From: Bin34 sp963422415
GTDB taxonomy: Bacteria; Chloroflexota; Anaerolineae; Caldilineales; Caldilineaceae
Direction of reading: 5' to 3'
Length of the DNA stretch: 64,000 bases
Assembly (NCBI GenBank): GCA_963422415.1
Contig: OY729430.1
Coordinates: 558,001 to 622,000, forward strand
Shown: positions 44,067-52,723 of the stretch, piece by piece
Position numbering within the stretch: position 1 is the stretch's first letter
How the letters are laid out: each line of letters begins with the position of its first letter
The notes under the pieces: model-generated
What the model was told of the DNA's origin: nothing
What the model saw: only the letters and a program-made list of their open reading frames with translations
Database searches by the model: none
Made by a program: the position numbers and the translations under genes

Positions 44067-45599
44067 TCAGGGGTGATTGACAGACCAAAGCCGTCTTCTG
44101 TCGAACTCGGAAAGCACGTCAAAAACTTGCCGAATGGGACATTTAGGGCCTACGACCTGCGCAAGCGCCCTTGCGTACTGCGAAGGTCTCGAGGGAAATT
44201 CCGTAGCGAGCACGTGGTAGGGTATTCCGCCCGACTTGCCACTCTCTCCACCCAGCAACTCCGCCATCTTGGAGACTGCGGCGGTGTGCAACACAGATGC
44301 TTTACCAATTGTTTCCCAGAGGCTTGGTGGGTGGCTCAGACCGGGTCGGTTGCCCGAAAAGTCACCACAGAACTCAAAAAAGCATGGATCCCCTTCGCGA
44401 TTTCTGGCCAAGACATCCACGGTGATGCCCGTGTCAGGCACTCGGAAGGCCTCCTTCTCCACAACAAAGCCACACAGAATCAACATCTCCCGCATCAGCT
44501 TCCGTGCTGTCATGCCTTCTCTGCGCGCGACATGGAACCAGCGCTCCCAAGCCTCCAGACTGACGACTTCGCCCTCAATATCTCTTTTGTGCCTGTTGGC
44601 TGAAACTGCCACCTTTGATTCCAAGGACCGCCGCGCAACCCTCTCTACAGCTGCCCTGATGCGCGTCTGGGCCGTCTCCACATAACCGGCATCCATTTCA
44701 AACCCCGCGTAGCGACGTCCGCTTTCAAGGGCCGCTACCGCCGTAGTACCAGACCCCATGAATGGGTCCAGCACCAAGTCATTCTGCCAAGTGTACAGAT
44801 CCATCAGGCGGCGGGGCAGTTCAATGGGAAACGGTGCCGGGTGCCCCACTCGGGTGGCATGTTCTGGAGGAAACTCCCACAAGTCCAGTGTGCAAGACAG
44901 AAATGCATCTCGGCTGATGGTAGCCACAGACGGAACTCCTCTCTGCTCTCTTTCCCGGGCGGCCATGACCCGCCCGGGACCGTCTTTTCCCGCGATCACA
45001 ATCCTTTCGGTCACATCTCGGATGACCGGACTCGCCGGATTCTGAAAACTCCCCCATGCGCAGGACCCCGATTGTCCTTGGGCCTTTCGCCAGATGATTT
45101 CGGCGCTCAGTACATATTCCAATTCATTCAGAATGCCGATCACGTCTCCTGACAGGGACCGATAAGGCTTACGCCCCAGATTGGCTACGTTCACGGCCAA
45201 GCGACCGCCCGGTTCCAGTTTGCGGTAGCACTGGGCAAAGACTGCTGCCAGCATCTCCAGATACTCTGCGTAGCTGCTAGGCGTCGTTTCGTCTGCCAAG
45301 TCCCTCTCGTACTCTTTTCCTGCAAAATAGGGAGGCGAGGTCACCACCAAGGCAACGGAGTTGTCGGGAAGACTAGCGTTCCCGGTATCCTCCGCTATGC
45401 ATCGGTCCATGTCTCGGGCATCCCCCTGCCAGATGTGATTGCAGGGAAATGGCGCCAACGGCACAAAGGCCTGCCCAAGATCCTTTCCCTTCCTCTGCTC
45501 TCCAAATCTCCTGTAGAAGCTTGCAGAGTCGTGTCCTTCCCGTTTTCCGGCGCCGAAGCTCCGCGTTTGTGTCCGCGCCCTTTTCCTTTTATGTCTCAT
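44067..45599 (-). CDS. Site-specific DNA methyltransferase with uncharacterised C-terminal, possibly nuclease-like, domain
   Basis: 510 residues. Motif IV TSPPYFAGKEY (about residue 90) comes before motif I DPFMGSGTTAVAAL (about residue 270), the beta-class order. TSPPY is usual for N4-cytosine enzymes. Between them is the target-recognition region with the VGHPAPFP block. After the catalytic part, about 190 further residues contain RKLMREMLILCGFVVEKEAF, then ITVDVLARNREGDPCFFEFC, which could be a degenerate PD-(D/E)XK core (VDV...FEF), as in fused restriction-modification enzymes. No separate restriction gene is adjacent. It could be a single-chain R-M enzyme or an orphan methylase. Convergent with the Fic gene. 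Confidence 0.85.
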   Translation of the reverse strand: MRHKRKRARTQTRSFGAGKREGHDSASFYRRFGEQRKGKDLGQAFVPLAPFPCNHIWQGDARDMDRCIAEDTGNASLPDNSVALVVTSPPYFAGKEYERDLADETTPSSYAEYLEMLAAVFAQCYRKLEPGGRLAVNVANLGRKPYRSLSGDVIGILNELEYVLSAEIIWRKAQGQSGSCAWGSFQNPASPVIRDVTERIVIAGKDGPGRVMAAREREQRGVPSVATISRDAFLSCTLDLWEFPPEHATRVGHPAPFPIELPRRLMDLYTWQNDLVLDPFMGSGTTAVAALESGRRYAGFEMDAGYVETAQTRIRAAVERVARRSLESKVAVSANRHKRDIEGEVVSLEAWERWFHVARREGMTARKLMREMLILCGFVVEKEAFRVPDTGITVDVLARNREGDPCFFEFCGDFSGNRPGLSHPPSLWETIGKASVLHTAAVSKMAELLGGESGKSGGIPYHVLATEFPSRPSQYARALAQVVGPKCPIRQVFDVLSEFDRRRLWSVNHP

Positions 45600-45670
45600 G
45601 GCGCTCAGGAATCAAGCTGCAGTTCTGCACTGCACCAGAAGACACGGTTACTTGAAGGAGCACGGGGGAG

Positions 45671-46807
45671 CTAACCCATGCTGCATTGATAGCCATTCGC
45701 CGTGACCTGTGTCTGAAACACATCGATGTCCAGATCCAGTCCGAATCCTCCGGTCTCGGGGAATCGGACCCGGCCCTCTTGCACGGCGTAGCCTGGCGCC
45801 AACCCCGCGGTCACAGCCTCGTCCCATTCCACAAGGCCGAACTTCTCGATGGCGGGTGACAAGTGCCCCGTCACGTAATTGCCGATGACACGACCATAGT
45901 GATGGGGTGCGGTGAGCACATTCCATTCATCCAGCTGCCGACCCAGCTGCAGCCAGTTAGTGAAACCATAGGAAAAAATATCGTACTGCACGACGTTCAC
46001 GAGACCATCCCGGGCCCAGTCCAGCAGAGACGACGCGGCCAAGCCTTCGCCATCGGCCACACGAACGCGCAAGCCCTCTTTTTGCAGCCACTGCTGGAGG
46101 TCTTCGTAGAGTACAGGATCTTCATGGAACGCCTCCTCCAGCCAGAAGAGATCGGCATCCGCTGTTTCGCCAAGAACTCTTTTGGTCATATTGAGGTTGT
46201 ATCCGTTGTTGGCATCGATCATGATGGTGCAGTCAGATCCCACTGCCTCGCGCACTCCCCGAATCACGGCAATGTCGCGGACTGTGCCTGCTTCCAAGGG
46301 CATGTGTCGGGCTCCGCGGCCCACTTTGATCTTGAAAGCCCGATGCCCGTTTTCGTAACCGAACCGGGCCTCCTCCTGAATCAGGGCTACAGCCTCGGCG
46401 TCGTCGTCCAAATGCAGATCGTCAATGTAGAGCGAAGTGTCGTAACAGGGCACGTCGTCGGCCTTGTATTCTTTGCCGTGCCATTGTGCGATCAGAGCGC
46501 GGACAGACTGACCCGACATGCGAGCCGCCAGATCCCACAGCGGAAACTCGAAGTCCCTCCACTCTGCACCGGGACCCGTACCCGCCACGAATACGTCCTG
46601 GAACGATTTCCCCAATAAAGCGCCGGCCTGTGCCCGGGGACAGTCGGACCAGCCTGTGCCGGCATGGCCATCGTCCGTTTCCACGCGCATAAGCAGCGCC
46701 TTCAGCTCCTGTCCATGCACAGACAAGCGGGAATTCATGCCAGCCATGCGTGGCCGCCGTCCCGGCAATGCAGCCCACTCAATCCGAACGATCCGCGAAT
46801 CGAACAT
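45671..46807 (-). CDS. Mandelate racemase / muconate lactonizing enzyme family protein
   Basis: 378 residues of the enolase superfamily. The capping domain is N-terminal. The barrel shows KIKVGRGARH with the K-x-K base (about residues 160), the metal ligands in MIDANNGYN (Asp), WLEEAFHEDP (Glu) and VADGEGLA, and the C-terminal acid/base His in LTAPHHYGR. Members abstract the proton alpha to a carboxylate: sugar-acid dehydratases, racemases, cycloisomerases. It starts 2 bp after the alcohol dehydrogenase stop on the same strand, so both are one operon. With the sugar permeases upstream this fits catabolism of a sugar acid or cyclitol. Substrate not predictable. Confidence 0.88.
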   Translation of the reverse strand: MFDSRIVRIEWAALPGRRPRMAGMNSRLSVHGQELKALLMRVETDDGHAGTGWSDCPRAQAGALLGKSFQDVFVAGTGPGAEWRDFEFPLWDLAARMSGQSVRALIAQWHGKEYKADDVPCYDTSLYIDDLHLDDDAEAVALIQEEARFGYENGHRAFKIKVGRGARHMPLEAGTVRDIAVIRGVREAVGSDCTIMIDANNGYNLNMTKRVLGETADADLFWLEEAFHEDPVLYEDLQQWLQKEGLRVRVADGEGLAASSLLDWARDGLVNVVQYDIFSYGFTNWLQLGRQLDEWNVLTAPHHYGRVIGNYVTGHLSPAIEKFGLVEWDEAVTAGLAPGYAVQEGRVRFPETGGFGLDLDIDVFQTQVTANGYQCSMG

Positions 46808-46809
46808 GA

Positions 46810-47898
46810 CTAGCTCTCCATAAGTAAAACGCTCCGGGCAACCTCGCCCCGAGCAAGGGCGTCAAATGCATCGTTGATTCCTTCTAGAGGGAATTCACGA
46901 CTTACCAGCTCATCGATCTGGATTTTTCCTTCTTTGTACAACTGAACCATCCGTGGAAAGTCAAGCTGGGTCCGAGCCGAACCGTACAAGGATCCGATCA
47001 CCGTCTTCTCCGCAATCCACATGCGTGCATCCATCTTCAATTCCGTGTCGACAGGAGCATGGCCGACATACACTGTCACACCACGAGGCCGGGTACACTC
47101 CAAACTCTGAATGAAGGGAGCCGCCGTCAAACCAATCGCTTCAAAGGCGTAGTGGGCGCCATATCCGCCCGTAATCGCGCGAATGCATTCGACCGGATCC
47201 TTTTCGCTTGCGTTCACAACATGGGTAGCGCCAAACTCGCGCGCCATTTCCAGCTTGTTGTCCAGCAAATCCACTGCAATGATGGGCGAGGCATTGGCCA
47301 AGCGAGCACCTTGGATACAGTTCAGCCCGACACCGCCGCAGCCAAAGACAGCCACGGAACTGCCGGGCTCCACTCCCGCGGTGTTGATGACGGCACCCAC
47401 TCCCGTCATCACGCCACAGCCGATCAACGCCGCCTTGTCCAGAGGCATGTCCCGGGCAATGGGGACCACGTAGGGCCGCTGCACTATCGTACGCGTGCTA
47501 AAAGTTCCCAGACCGCTCATTTTCTGCATCGGCTTCTTGGTGTCTGGGAACAGCGGTGCATTGGACTGGGTAGTTTCCAAACTGCAGACCACTGGGTGTC
47601 CTTTCTGGCAGGCCTCGCAATAACCGCAGCTAGGTTTCCAGGAAAGGACCACATGATCACCTACCGTTACGTCATGGATGTCCTCGCCCACAGCCTCTAC
47701 GATTCCGGCTCCTTCGTGCCCCAGAATACAGGGCAACTGAACCATGGACCATTCTCCCTTGACGATGTGCCAATCAGAATGACAGACCCCGCTAGCCACG
47801 ACCCGCACTTCCATTTCATCTGACTTGAGCGGCGGCAACTCGAACTCCATGATCTCAAGTGGTGTATTAGGTTCTTGCAAGACCGCTGCTCGAATCAT
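46810..47898 (-). CDS. Zinc-dependent alcohol dehydrogenase, MDR family (class III-like)
   Basis: 362 residues from the ATG at 47,898, with GGGGAGG 5 nt upstream (a GTG one codon earlier is less well spaced). Catalytic zinc ligands: ASGVCHSDWH (Cys), GHEGAGIVEAVG (His-Glu). The structural zinc loop CGYCEACQKGHPVVC has four cysteines. The NAD-binding Rossmann motif is VAVFGCGGVGLNCIQGA, with VDLLDNK fixing NAD specificity. Related to S-(hydroxymethyl)glutathione and other long-chain alcohol dehydrogenases. Co-transcribed with the mandelate racemase family gene, so it probably oxidises an alcohol group of the same compound. Confidence 0.9.
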   Translation of the reverse strand: MIRAAVLQEPNTPLEIMEFELPPLKSDEMEVRVVASGVCHSDWHIVKGEWSMVQLPCILGHEGAGIVEAVGEDIHDVTVGDHVVLSWKPSCGYCEACQKGHPVVCSLETTQSNAPLFPDTKKPMQKMSGLGTFSTRTIVQRPYVVPIARDMPLDKAALIGCGVMTGVGAVINTAGVEPGSSVAVFGCGGVGLNCIQGARLANASPIIAVDLLDNKLEMAREFGATHVVNASEKDPVECIRAITGGYGAHYAFEAIGLTAAPFIQSLECTRPRGVTVYVGHAPVDTELKMDARMWIAEKTVIGSLYGSARTQLDFPRMVQLYKEGKIQIDELVSREFPLEGINDAFDALARGEVARSVLLMES

Positions 47899-48470
47899 CA
47901 CCCCTCCCCAGCCCCTGCCGGGACATATTCAACAGACAACCTAATGGAACACACCAAATTATCCAATGCAGATCTAAGGAACGCTACTCTGACGTTTCAG
48001 TGGGGCCACAGCCTAGCGGCCATGGAGACCGTGTCAAGGTCGGACGATCATATTAAGGCTGATGGTATCTTCAATGGAGCCACAGCCTAATGGCTATGGA
48101 GGGAGACAGTACCACATTGGCAATTTTCGCACAGATTTGGACACGACAGCAATAAGGTCAAATGCCTTTTGCCTGTAGATTTTGTCCAAAATCTACGAAC
48201 ACTCACGCTAAGAGGATGCAGTACTGGGCCGCTGGCAGCAAAAATTCTGTCAATCCCTTGGTTGGCAACAACATCACAATTGTGTATCAACAAAGTCAGG
48301 CAGTCACTGCTTCCCAGCTCCTTGGCAACGCTTGACACCTTAACGCCTGGATCACTCTGGAATCTCGGCTTGCTACCGATGTGCTGCTTGACCGACGCTG
48401 CAGAAAGCTTGACGCTTTCCCAGAGACTCCTCGGAACGCAACCACCTGTGAAGCCACTGCCGCCCAGCGG
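47899..48470. other. Intergenic region with a short imperfect direct repeat
   Basis: About 570 bp between the alcohol dehydrogenase start and the DUF2306 stop. It contains two copies of a 23-bp sequence (gccacagcct followed by a diverged part and atggag) at 48,005-48,027 and 48,079-48,101, spacing 74 bp. A plus-strand frame over it reads LSNADLRNATLTF, faintly like a pentapeptide repeat, but is only 71 codons and lacks a ribosome-binding site. The dehydrogenase promoter should be within 47,900-48,000. Confidence 0.4.
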
Positions 48471-49154
48471 CTATTGCGCAGGACTTGTTTCGCCAGTACG
48501 GCGGGTCCTTCCGCCGATACGGAAATTCCACCAGACTATCAGGGGAGTAATGAGCATGGTGGGCAGAACCCAAGGGATCCACACCCACATCGGAGGCAGA
48601 AGGTCTGGAGGCATGTTCACCACTGTAACCGCTGTAACGGTGGCGATGGTGCCAGCCAGCATGTTGGTAAGATGTCGTTGGATCCGCTGTTTGCCGGCTC
48701 TTGCCTGCCCCCGGGCCAGTCGAGAGTGAAAATAGCCGTCAGTCAAGGACAAGGCTACCGCAATGAACCCGAAAACCAGCAGGGTCACCCATTGCGAATC
48801 TCCCTGCATACCGATCATGGCCCCATAGCCCCACATTCCCAAGCCGGTAAGTCCCAAGATCGCAACGGCTGTCCAATCCACCAGATGAGGATGTCCGCGG
48901 CGGTTGCGGGCGAATCTCCAGCCAGCAAAGACCAGATAGAAGCTGAACACTGCAATCAGCAACAGGAATATGCTGGCGCCGAGCAATGCAAGCGGTATGG
49001 CAGTGAGGAATATTACAGTCATGCCAACGGCATAGACCCGCCCCGCTCTCAAGTGGTTTTTGCCGCCTTTGGACGTGGCCAGAGCAAGGACAGCAGTCAG
49101 CAGGGAAACCGAGCCGGCCGCGATATGGAGGATGAGCAGAATTTGGCCAATCAT
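48471..49154 (-). CDS. DUF2306-like integral membrane protein
   Basis: 227 residues with about seven hydrophobic spans (ILLILHIAAGSVSLLTAVLA; VYAVGMTVIFLTAIPLALLG; IFLLLIAVFSFYLVFAGWRF; TAVAILGLTGLGMWGYGAM; WVTLLVFGFIAVALSL; TNMLAGTIATVTAVTVV; WIPWVLPTMLITPLIVWWNF). The histidines in ILHIAAG and GHPHLVDW are typical of DUF2306 proteins. GAGGAA precedes the ATG by 8 nt. Function unknown; heme or quinone links are speculative. It lies between the sugar permeases and the dehydrogenase operon but 570 bp from the latter, so it is probably separate. Confidence 0.75.
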   Translation of the reverse strand: MIGQILLILHIAAGSVSLLTAVLALATSKGGKNHLRAGRVYAVGMTVIFLTAIPLALLGASIFLLLIAVFSFYLVFAGWRFARNRRGHPHLVDWTAVAILGLTGLGMWGYGAMIGMQGDSQWVTLLVFGFIAVALSLTDGYFHSRLARGQARAGKQRIQRHLTNMLAGTIATVTAVTVVNMPPDLLPPMWVWIPWVLPTMLITPLIVWWNFRIGGRTRRTGETSPAQ

Positions 49155-49451
49155 TGACTTGTTTCCTCACAATGCCGCATAGACAAAGATGGGAGACCGG
49201 GAAACTCCGATGTCTCCAAGCGAAATCAGAACTGTCGCGCTGGAATGTCGACAACGATGGAGATTCACATTGGAATCGAAAGCACGGCGCCGATCGTATC
49301 TATATCTTTGTATTACGCTGTGCGCCGATCCAAGGTTGCACTGCCCAAAGAGCCGAACGCGAACCAGATCCTGCTCGCAGGGATTTGGCGCAGGCAGCCT
49401 CGCGGAGAAGCTTTCTCCTTCCAATGTCCCGGACGAGGGTCGACCTGAATT

Positions 49452-50291
49452 CTAACCCTTGATTCCAGTCAACGCAATGCCTTGGACAAAGGATTTCTGC
49501 AGAAAAAAGAACATCAGCAGAATGGGAAGAGTCATCATCACCGAGGCCGCCATCAGCAGTCCCCACTCTGCACCGTATTGAGACCGATACTCGTAGATGC
49601 CTAGGGACAAGGTATAGGTCTCTTGGTCCTTCAGATAGATAAGAGGGCCCAGATAGTCCCGCCATCGGGCAATGATCTCAAAGATGGCCACAGTGGCCAA
49701 AGCCGGCTTCACCAGAGGCAGGATGATGGACGCGTAGATCCGGATCTCGTTGGCTCCGTCCATGCGCGCGGCCTCGGACAATTCCATGGGAATGGTCATG
49801 AAGAACTGGCGCAGCAAGAAAATATAGAGAGCGCCGCCGAAGAAATGAGGCACAATCAACGGGCGGAAGTCACCCACCCACCCCAGATTCTTGAAGACGA
49901 TGAACAACGGAATCATGGTCACCGGAAACGGCAGCATCAGGGTCGCCACCGTGAAGATGAAGAGGACGTTGCGCCCCGGCCAGGGGATACGAGCCAGACT
50001 GTAAGCCACCAGCGAACAGGAGAGCAGGGCTCCGATTGTCGCTCCCAAGGCAATGATGGCTGTGTTCCGCAGGTACAGCCAGAACGTGATGTAGGTGGTC
50101 GCATCCGGATAATTCAGCCAGTTGAAGGGAGTGGGAATCCAGACGGGAGGGTAGGAGTAGAGCTGCGTGTCCGGCTTCAGAGATGTGGACAGCATCCAGA
50201 AAAAAGGCAGCAGAAAAATGAGGGCCATGGGGATCAAGGCCACATGGGACAGGACCTGCTTGGCTGCCCACCGCCACAGGTTACGGGTCAT
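49452..50291 (-). CDS. Sugar ABC transporter permease, MalG/UgpE family
   Basis: 279 residues from the ATG at 50,291, which overlaps the stop of the upstream permease (ATGA). Spans begin VALIPMALIFLLPFFWMLST, followed by SLKPDTQLYSYPPVWIPTPF. The EAA loop is ELSEAARMDGANEIRIYASI. The C-terminus FVQGIALTGIKG is complete. It pairs with the MalF-type permease and most likely with the solute-binding protein encoded at 55,248, from which it is separated by an apparent insertion. No ATPase gene is nearby. Confidence 0.92.
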   Translation of the reverse strand: MTRNLWRWAAKQVLSHVALIPMALIFLLPFFWMLSTSLKPDTQLYSYPPVWIPTPFNWLNYPDATTYITFWLYLRNTAIIALGATIGALLSCSLVAYSLARIPWPGRNVLFIFTVATLMLPFPVTMIPLFIVFKNLGWVGDFRPLIVPHFFGGALYIFLLRQFFMTIPMELSEAARMDGANEIRIYASIILPLVKPALATVAIFEIIARWRDYLGPLIYLKDQETYTLSLGIYEYRSQYGAEWGLLMAASVMMTLPILLMFFFLQKSFVQGIALTGIKG

Positions 50292-51214
50292 TTGGCATCG
50301 CCTCCCGCGTAGAAGACCCACAGCCGCGCGGAGCGGAAGATGACCAGCGTAATCCCCAAGGTAATCAGGAACAGGAGCCAGGCCATGGCCGAGGCATATC
50401 CCATTTCAAAGTAGTGGAAGGCGTTCTTGTAGAGATATATGGAATAAAACATGGTGCTGCCGCCCGGGAACCCGGTGCCGCCGGTCATGACGTAAGGGAT
50501 GGCGAAGAACTGCAAGGCCCCGATCACGCTGGTCACCAGATGGAAGAAGATCACCGGGGTCATCATGGGAATGGTGACATTCCGCAGCTTGCGCCAGAAA
50601 TTGGCGCCGTCCACGTCCGCTGCATCGTACAGGTCCTGAGGCACGTCCTGCAGACCTGCCAGATACAGGATGATCTGCTGTCCGATAATCCACAGGGCCA
50701 ACAAAATCAGGGTGGGCATGGCCCACTGCGGACAGGTCAGCCAGCACAGACCCTTTAATCCCAGCCAGTCAAAGGGAAGATTGACCAGACCTGTCACGGG
50801 GGTAAAAAGGTAGACCCACACCAAGGCCAAGGCCACCTCCGGCACCAGTGTAGGCAGGAAATAGATGGTGCGGTACACCGTCTGGAAATGAATGCGGGCA
50901 TTGAGCAGCATGGCCAGCCCGAAAGCAAGCAGGATGGCCAACGGGATGGACACCCCGGCAAAGTACAAGGTGTTGACTATGGCCTGAATGAAGTCAGGGT
51001 CGTCCGTGAAGAGCTTTATGTAGTTGGCAAAGCCCAGCCATTGCGGAGCCTGCACCGCGTTGAACTTGTTGAGACTGTAGTAGGCGGAAGCCAGCGTGGG
51101 ATAGATCCAGAAGACGGAGACTCCAATCAGCCAGGGGCTGGCAAAGAGTATGCCGAAAAAGGTGTTGCGCACCTTGGAACTGGGGTTGGCCATGCGGGCC
51201 ATCAATACTGTCAT
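50288..51214 (-). CDS. Sugar ABC transporter permease, MalF/UgpA family
   Basis: 308 residues with six spans. The start FFGILFASPWLIGVSVFWIY is followed by SAYYSLNKFNAVQAPQWLGF, typical of the family. The EAA loop is YDAADVDGANFWRKLRNVTI. Start uncertain: ATG 51,214 is used, but internal ATGs at 51,202 and 51,193 are possible and none has a strong Shine-Dalgarno. Translationally coupled to the MalG-type gene. The 640 bp upstream hold no minus-strand gene, so this operon currently lacks its own binding protein in front. Confidence 0.9.
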   Translation of the reverse strand: MTVLMARMANPSSKVRNTFFGILFASPWLIGVSVFWIYPTLASAYYSLNKFNAVQAPQWLGFANYIKLFTDDPDFIQAIVNTLYFAGVSIPLAILLAFGLAMLLNARIHFQTVYRTIYFLPTLVPEVALALVWVYLFTPVTGLVNLPFDWLGLKGLCWLTCPQWAMPTLILLALWIIGQQIILYLAGLQDVPQDLYDAADVDGANFWRKLRNVTIPMMTPVIFFHLVTSVIGALQFFAIPYVMTGGTGFPGGSTMFYSIYLYKNAFHYFEMGYASAMAWLLFLITLGITLVIFRSARLWVFYAGGDAK

Positions 51215-51855
51215 GTGCAGTCAGCGGCAAGGAGGGGACTGTCCGGTGCATCTCCCGAAGGGACTCGGATGCGACAAGAAACTGTCATGATGAGGCTTGC
51301 GCCAAATTGGCGGAAGCAACGTGATACCGGCTCTTGACCTGTTCCGTCGATTTCCGTGCCCGCCTCGGTCATGGAAATCAATAGTACCATTATCCATCAT
51401 ACCCTGTACCAAGGACGGAACGCCTTCGGCCAATCCGGAGCATGGGGAGATCCCGCGCCGGAGGAGACAGGTCGGTGGGACCTACATGAAACCACAGGGA
51501 TCAGGAAAGATCTCCGGTCTCTTGCACCTAGGCAATATCCATGTCCCTTGACAACTCTTGCGGCAGTTGGTCCTGCCGAACCTTGTCAAGACACCAATTC
51601 AAGTATCCGGACGCCGTCTTTCTCATCTTCTTGGATCCGGGAGCTCATCATAAAGTGTGGCTGATCGCCCCGCAACGGGTGTCTTTTGGGGAGCCAGTCA
51701 TTGCAGGCTCCCCCTCCATGTGCGGTCCTGATGTCGCTGGACACCGATCTTGGCCGCAAGACCCTGTTGTGAATTCCGGATTTGCAAAATTTCTGGCAGC
51801 ATGCAGACTCAAGAAGACAGTCGGTGACATCGCAAACGCATGGGGAGAGTCAGGG
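51215..51855. other. Gene-free region upstream of the permease pair
   Basis: About 640 bp between the divergent starts of the permease operon (minus) and the AhpD-like gene (plus). An open plus-strand frame from 51,541 leads into the AhpD-like gene, but the part before 51,856 has no family similarity. The region holds the promoters for both directions and probably the left junction of the insertion that splits the transport operon. Confidence 0.4.
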
Positions 51856-52476
51856 ATGGCGTGGATCAAGCAGGTTTCCTATGCCGATTCAAGCGGATTG
51901 CTACGAAAGATTTTCGATCAAGCCTTGGAACGGGCTGGCCGCATCTGGAAGATAGTGCAGGTCATGAGTCTGCGCCCCAAGACGCTTCAGGCCACCATGC
52001 GGTTTTACGCCGAAGCCATGATGGGACCTTCGGATCTGACACGTGTCCAGCGCGAAATGCTGGCCACCGTGGTGTCTGCCGAACTGCGCTGTCCCTACTG
52101 AACCCAGGCACATGCACACGATCTCCGTGCCGAGATCGAAGAGACCACAACGTGGCACGCAGAGGAAGTCGATGCCTTTCTGCATGGCATTGCGCGTGAT
52201 TGGCGTACCGTCGACTTGTCGCCGCAGGATCGCGCCTTGTGCAAGTTCGCGGCCAAATTGACGCATACCCAGCACGCCATGACCGCCTCGGATCTGGAAC
52301 ACCTCCGCCAAACGGGTTTCAGCGAAACCGCCATTCTGGATGCCGTGCAGATCATTTCCTTCTTCAATTACATCACCCGCGTGGCCGATGCCTTGGGCCT
52401 GGAACCCGAGGCGTTCATCGCAACACGCTGGGGGTCGGAATCCGGACAGCGGGACATCTCGCCATACAGTTCCTGA
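51856..52476 (+). CDS. AhpD-like peroxidase-related protein with in-frame TGA: candidate selenoprotein (CxxU)
   Basis: Read through the TGA at 52,099, this is a 206-residue protein of the carboxymuconolactone decarboxylase/AhpD superfamily, closest to the uncharacterised peroxidase-related family (TIGR01926). It has MSLRPKTLQATMRFYAEAMM and LTRVQREMLATVVSAELR, then CPY-TGA-TQAHAHDLRAE. In relatives this is the CxxC redox pair followed by a His, so the TGA sits exactly at the second Cys (residue 82). After it 125 codons stay in frame with conserved family sequence (ALCKFAAKLTHTQHAMTASD, then ILDAVQIISFFNYITRVADA). GGGGAGAG lies 8 nt before the ATG. A 7-bp hairpin follows the TGA at SECIS spacing. 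The alternative is a recent Cys (TGC/TGT) to TGA nonsense mutation. Confidence 0.72.
52119..52138 (+). promoter_or_regulatory. Candidate bacterial SECIS hairpin
   Basis: Perfect 7-bp stem (CGATCTC with GAGATCG) and a 6-nt loop CGTGCC. The loop begins 24 nt after the TGA at 52,099-52,101, inside the 16-37 nt window of the bacterial SECIS consensus, and has G as the second loop base, as that consensus requires. It lies within the coding sequence, as in fdhF-type selenoprotein mRNAs. SelB binding is inferred, not shown. Confidence 0.55.
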
Positions 52477-52723
52477 TTGTCGCTGTCCATACATTCACTC
52501 CTGCCTCTCGCTCGGAGATGGCTCCGTCATGTCCGTATGTATTGGGCCTTTTCTGCAGAGGATTTCCGGATTGGGGCAATTCCCGGCAACTTTCCTTGGG
52601 CGTAGAGTCGACATTGGCGGATTGGGGACCGCACTGTAAAAGTCCGATTCTTGTCATCTACCGCTCTGGCCCCTGCTGCGGGCGTTTGCAGAACCATGTA
52701 GGTTCGGAAGGAACAGCGTCGTT

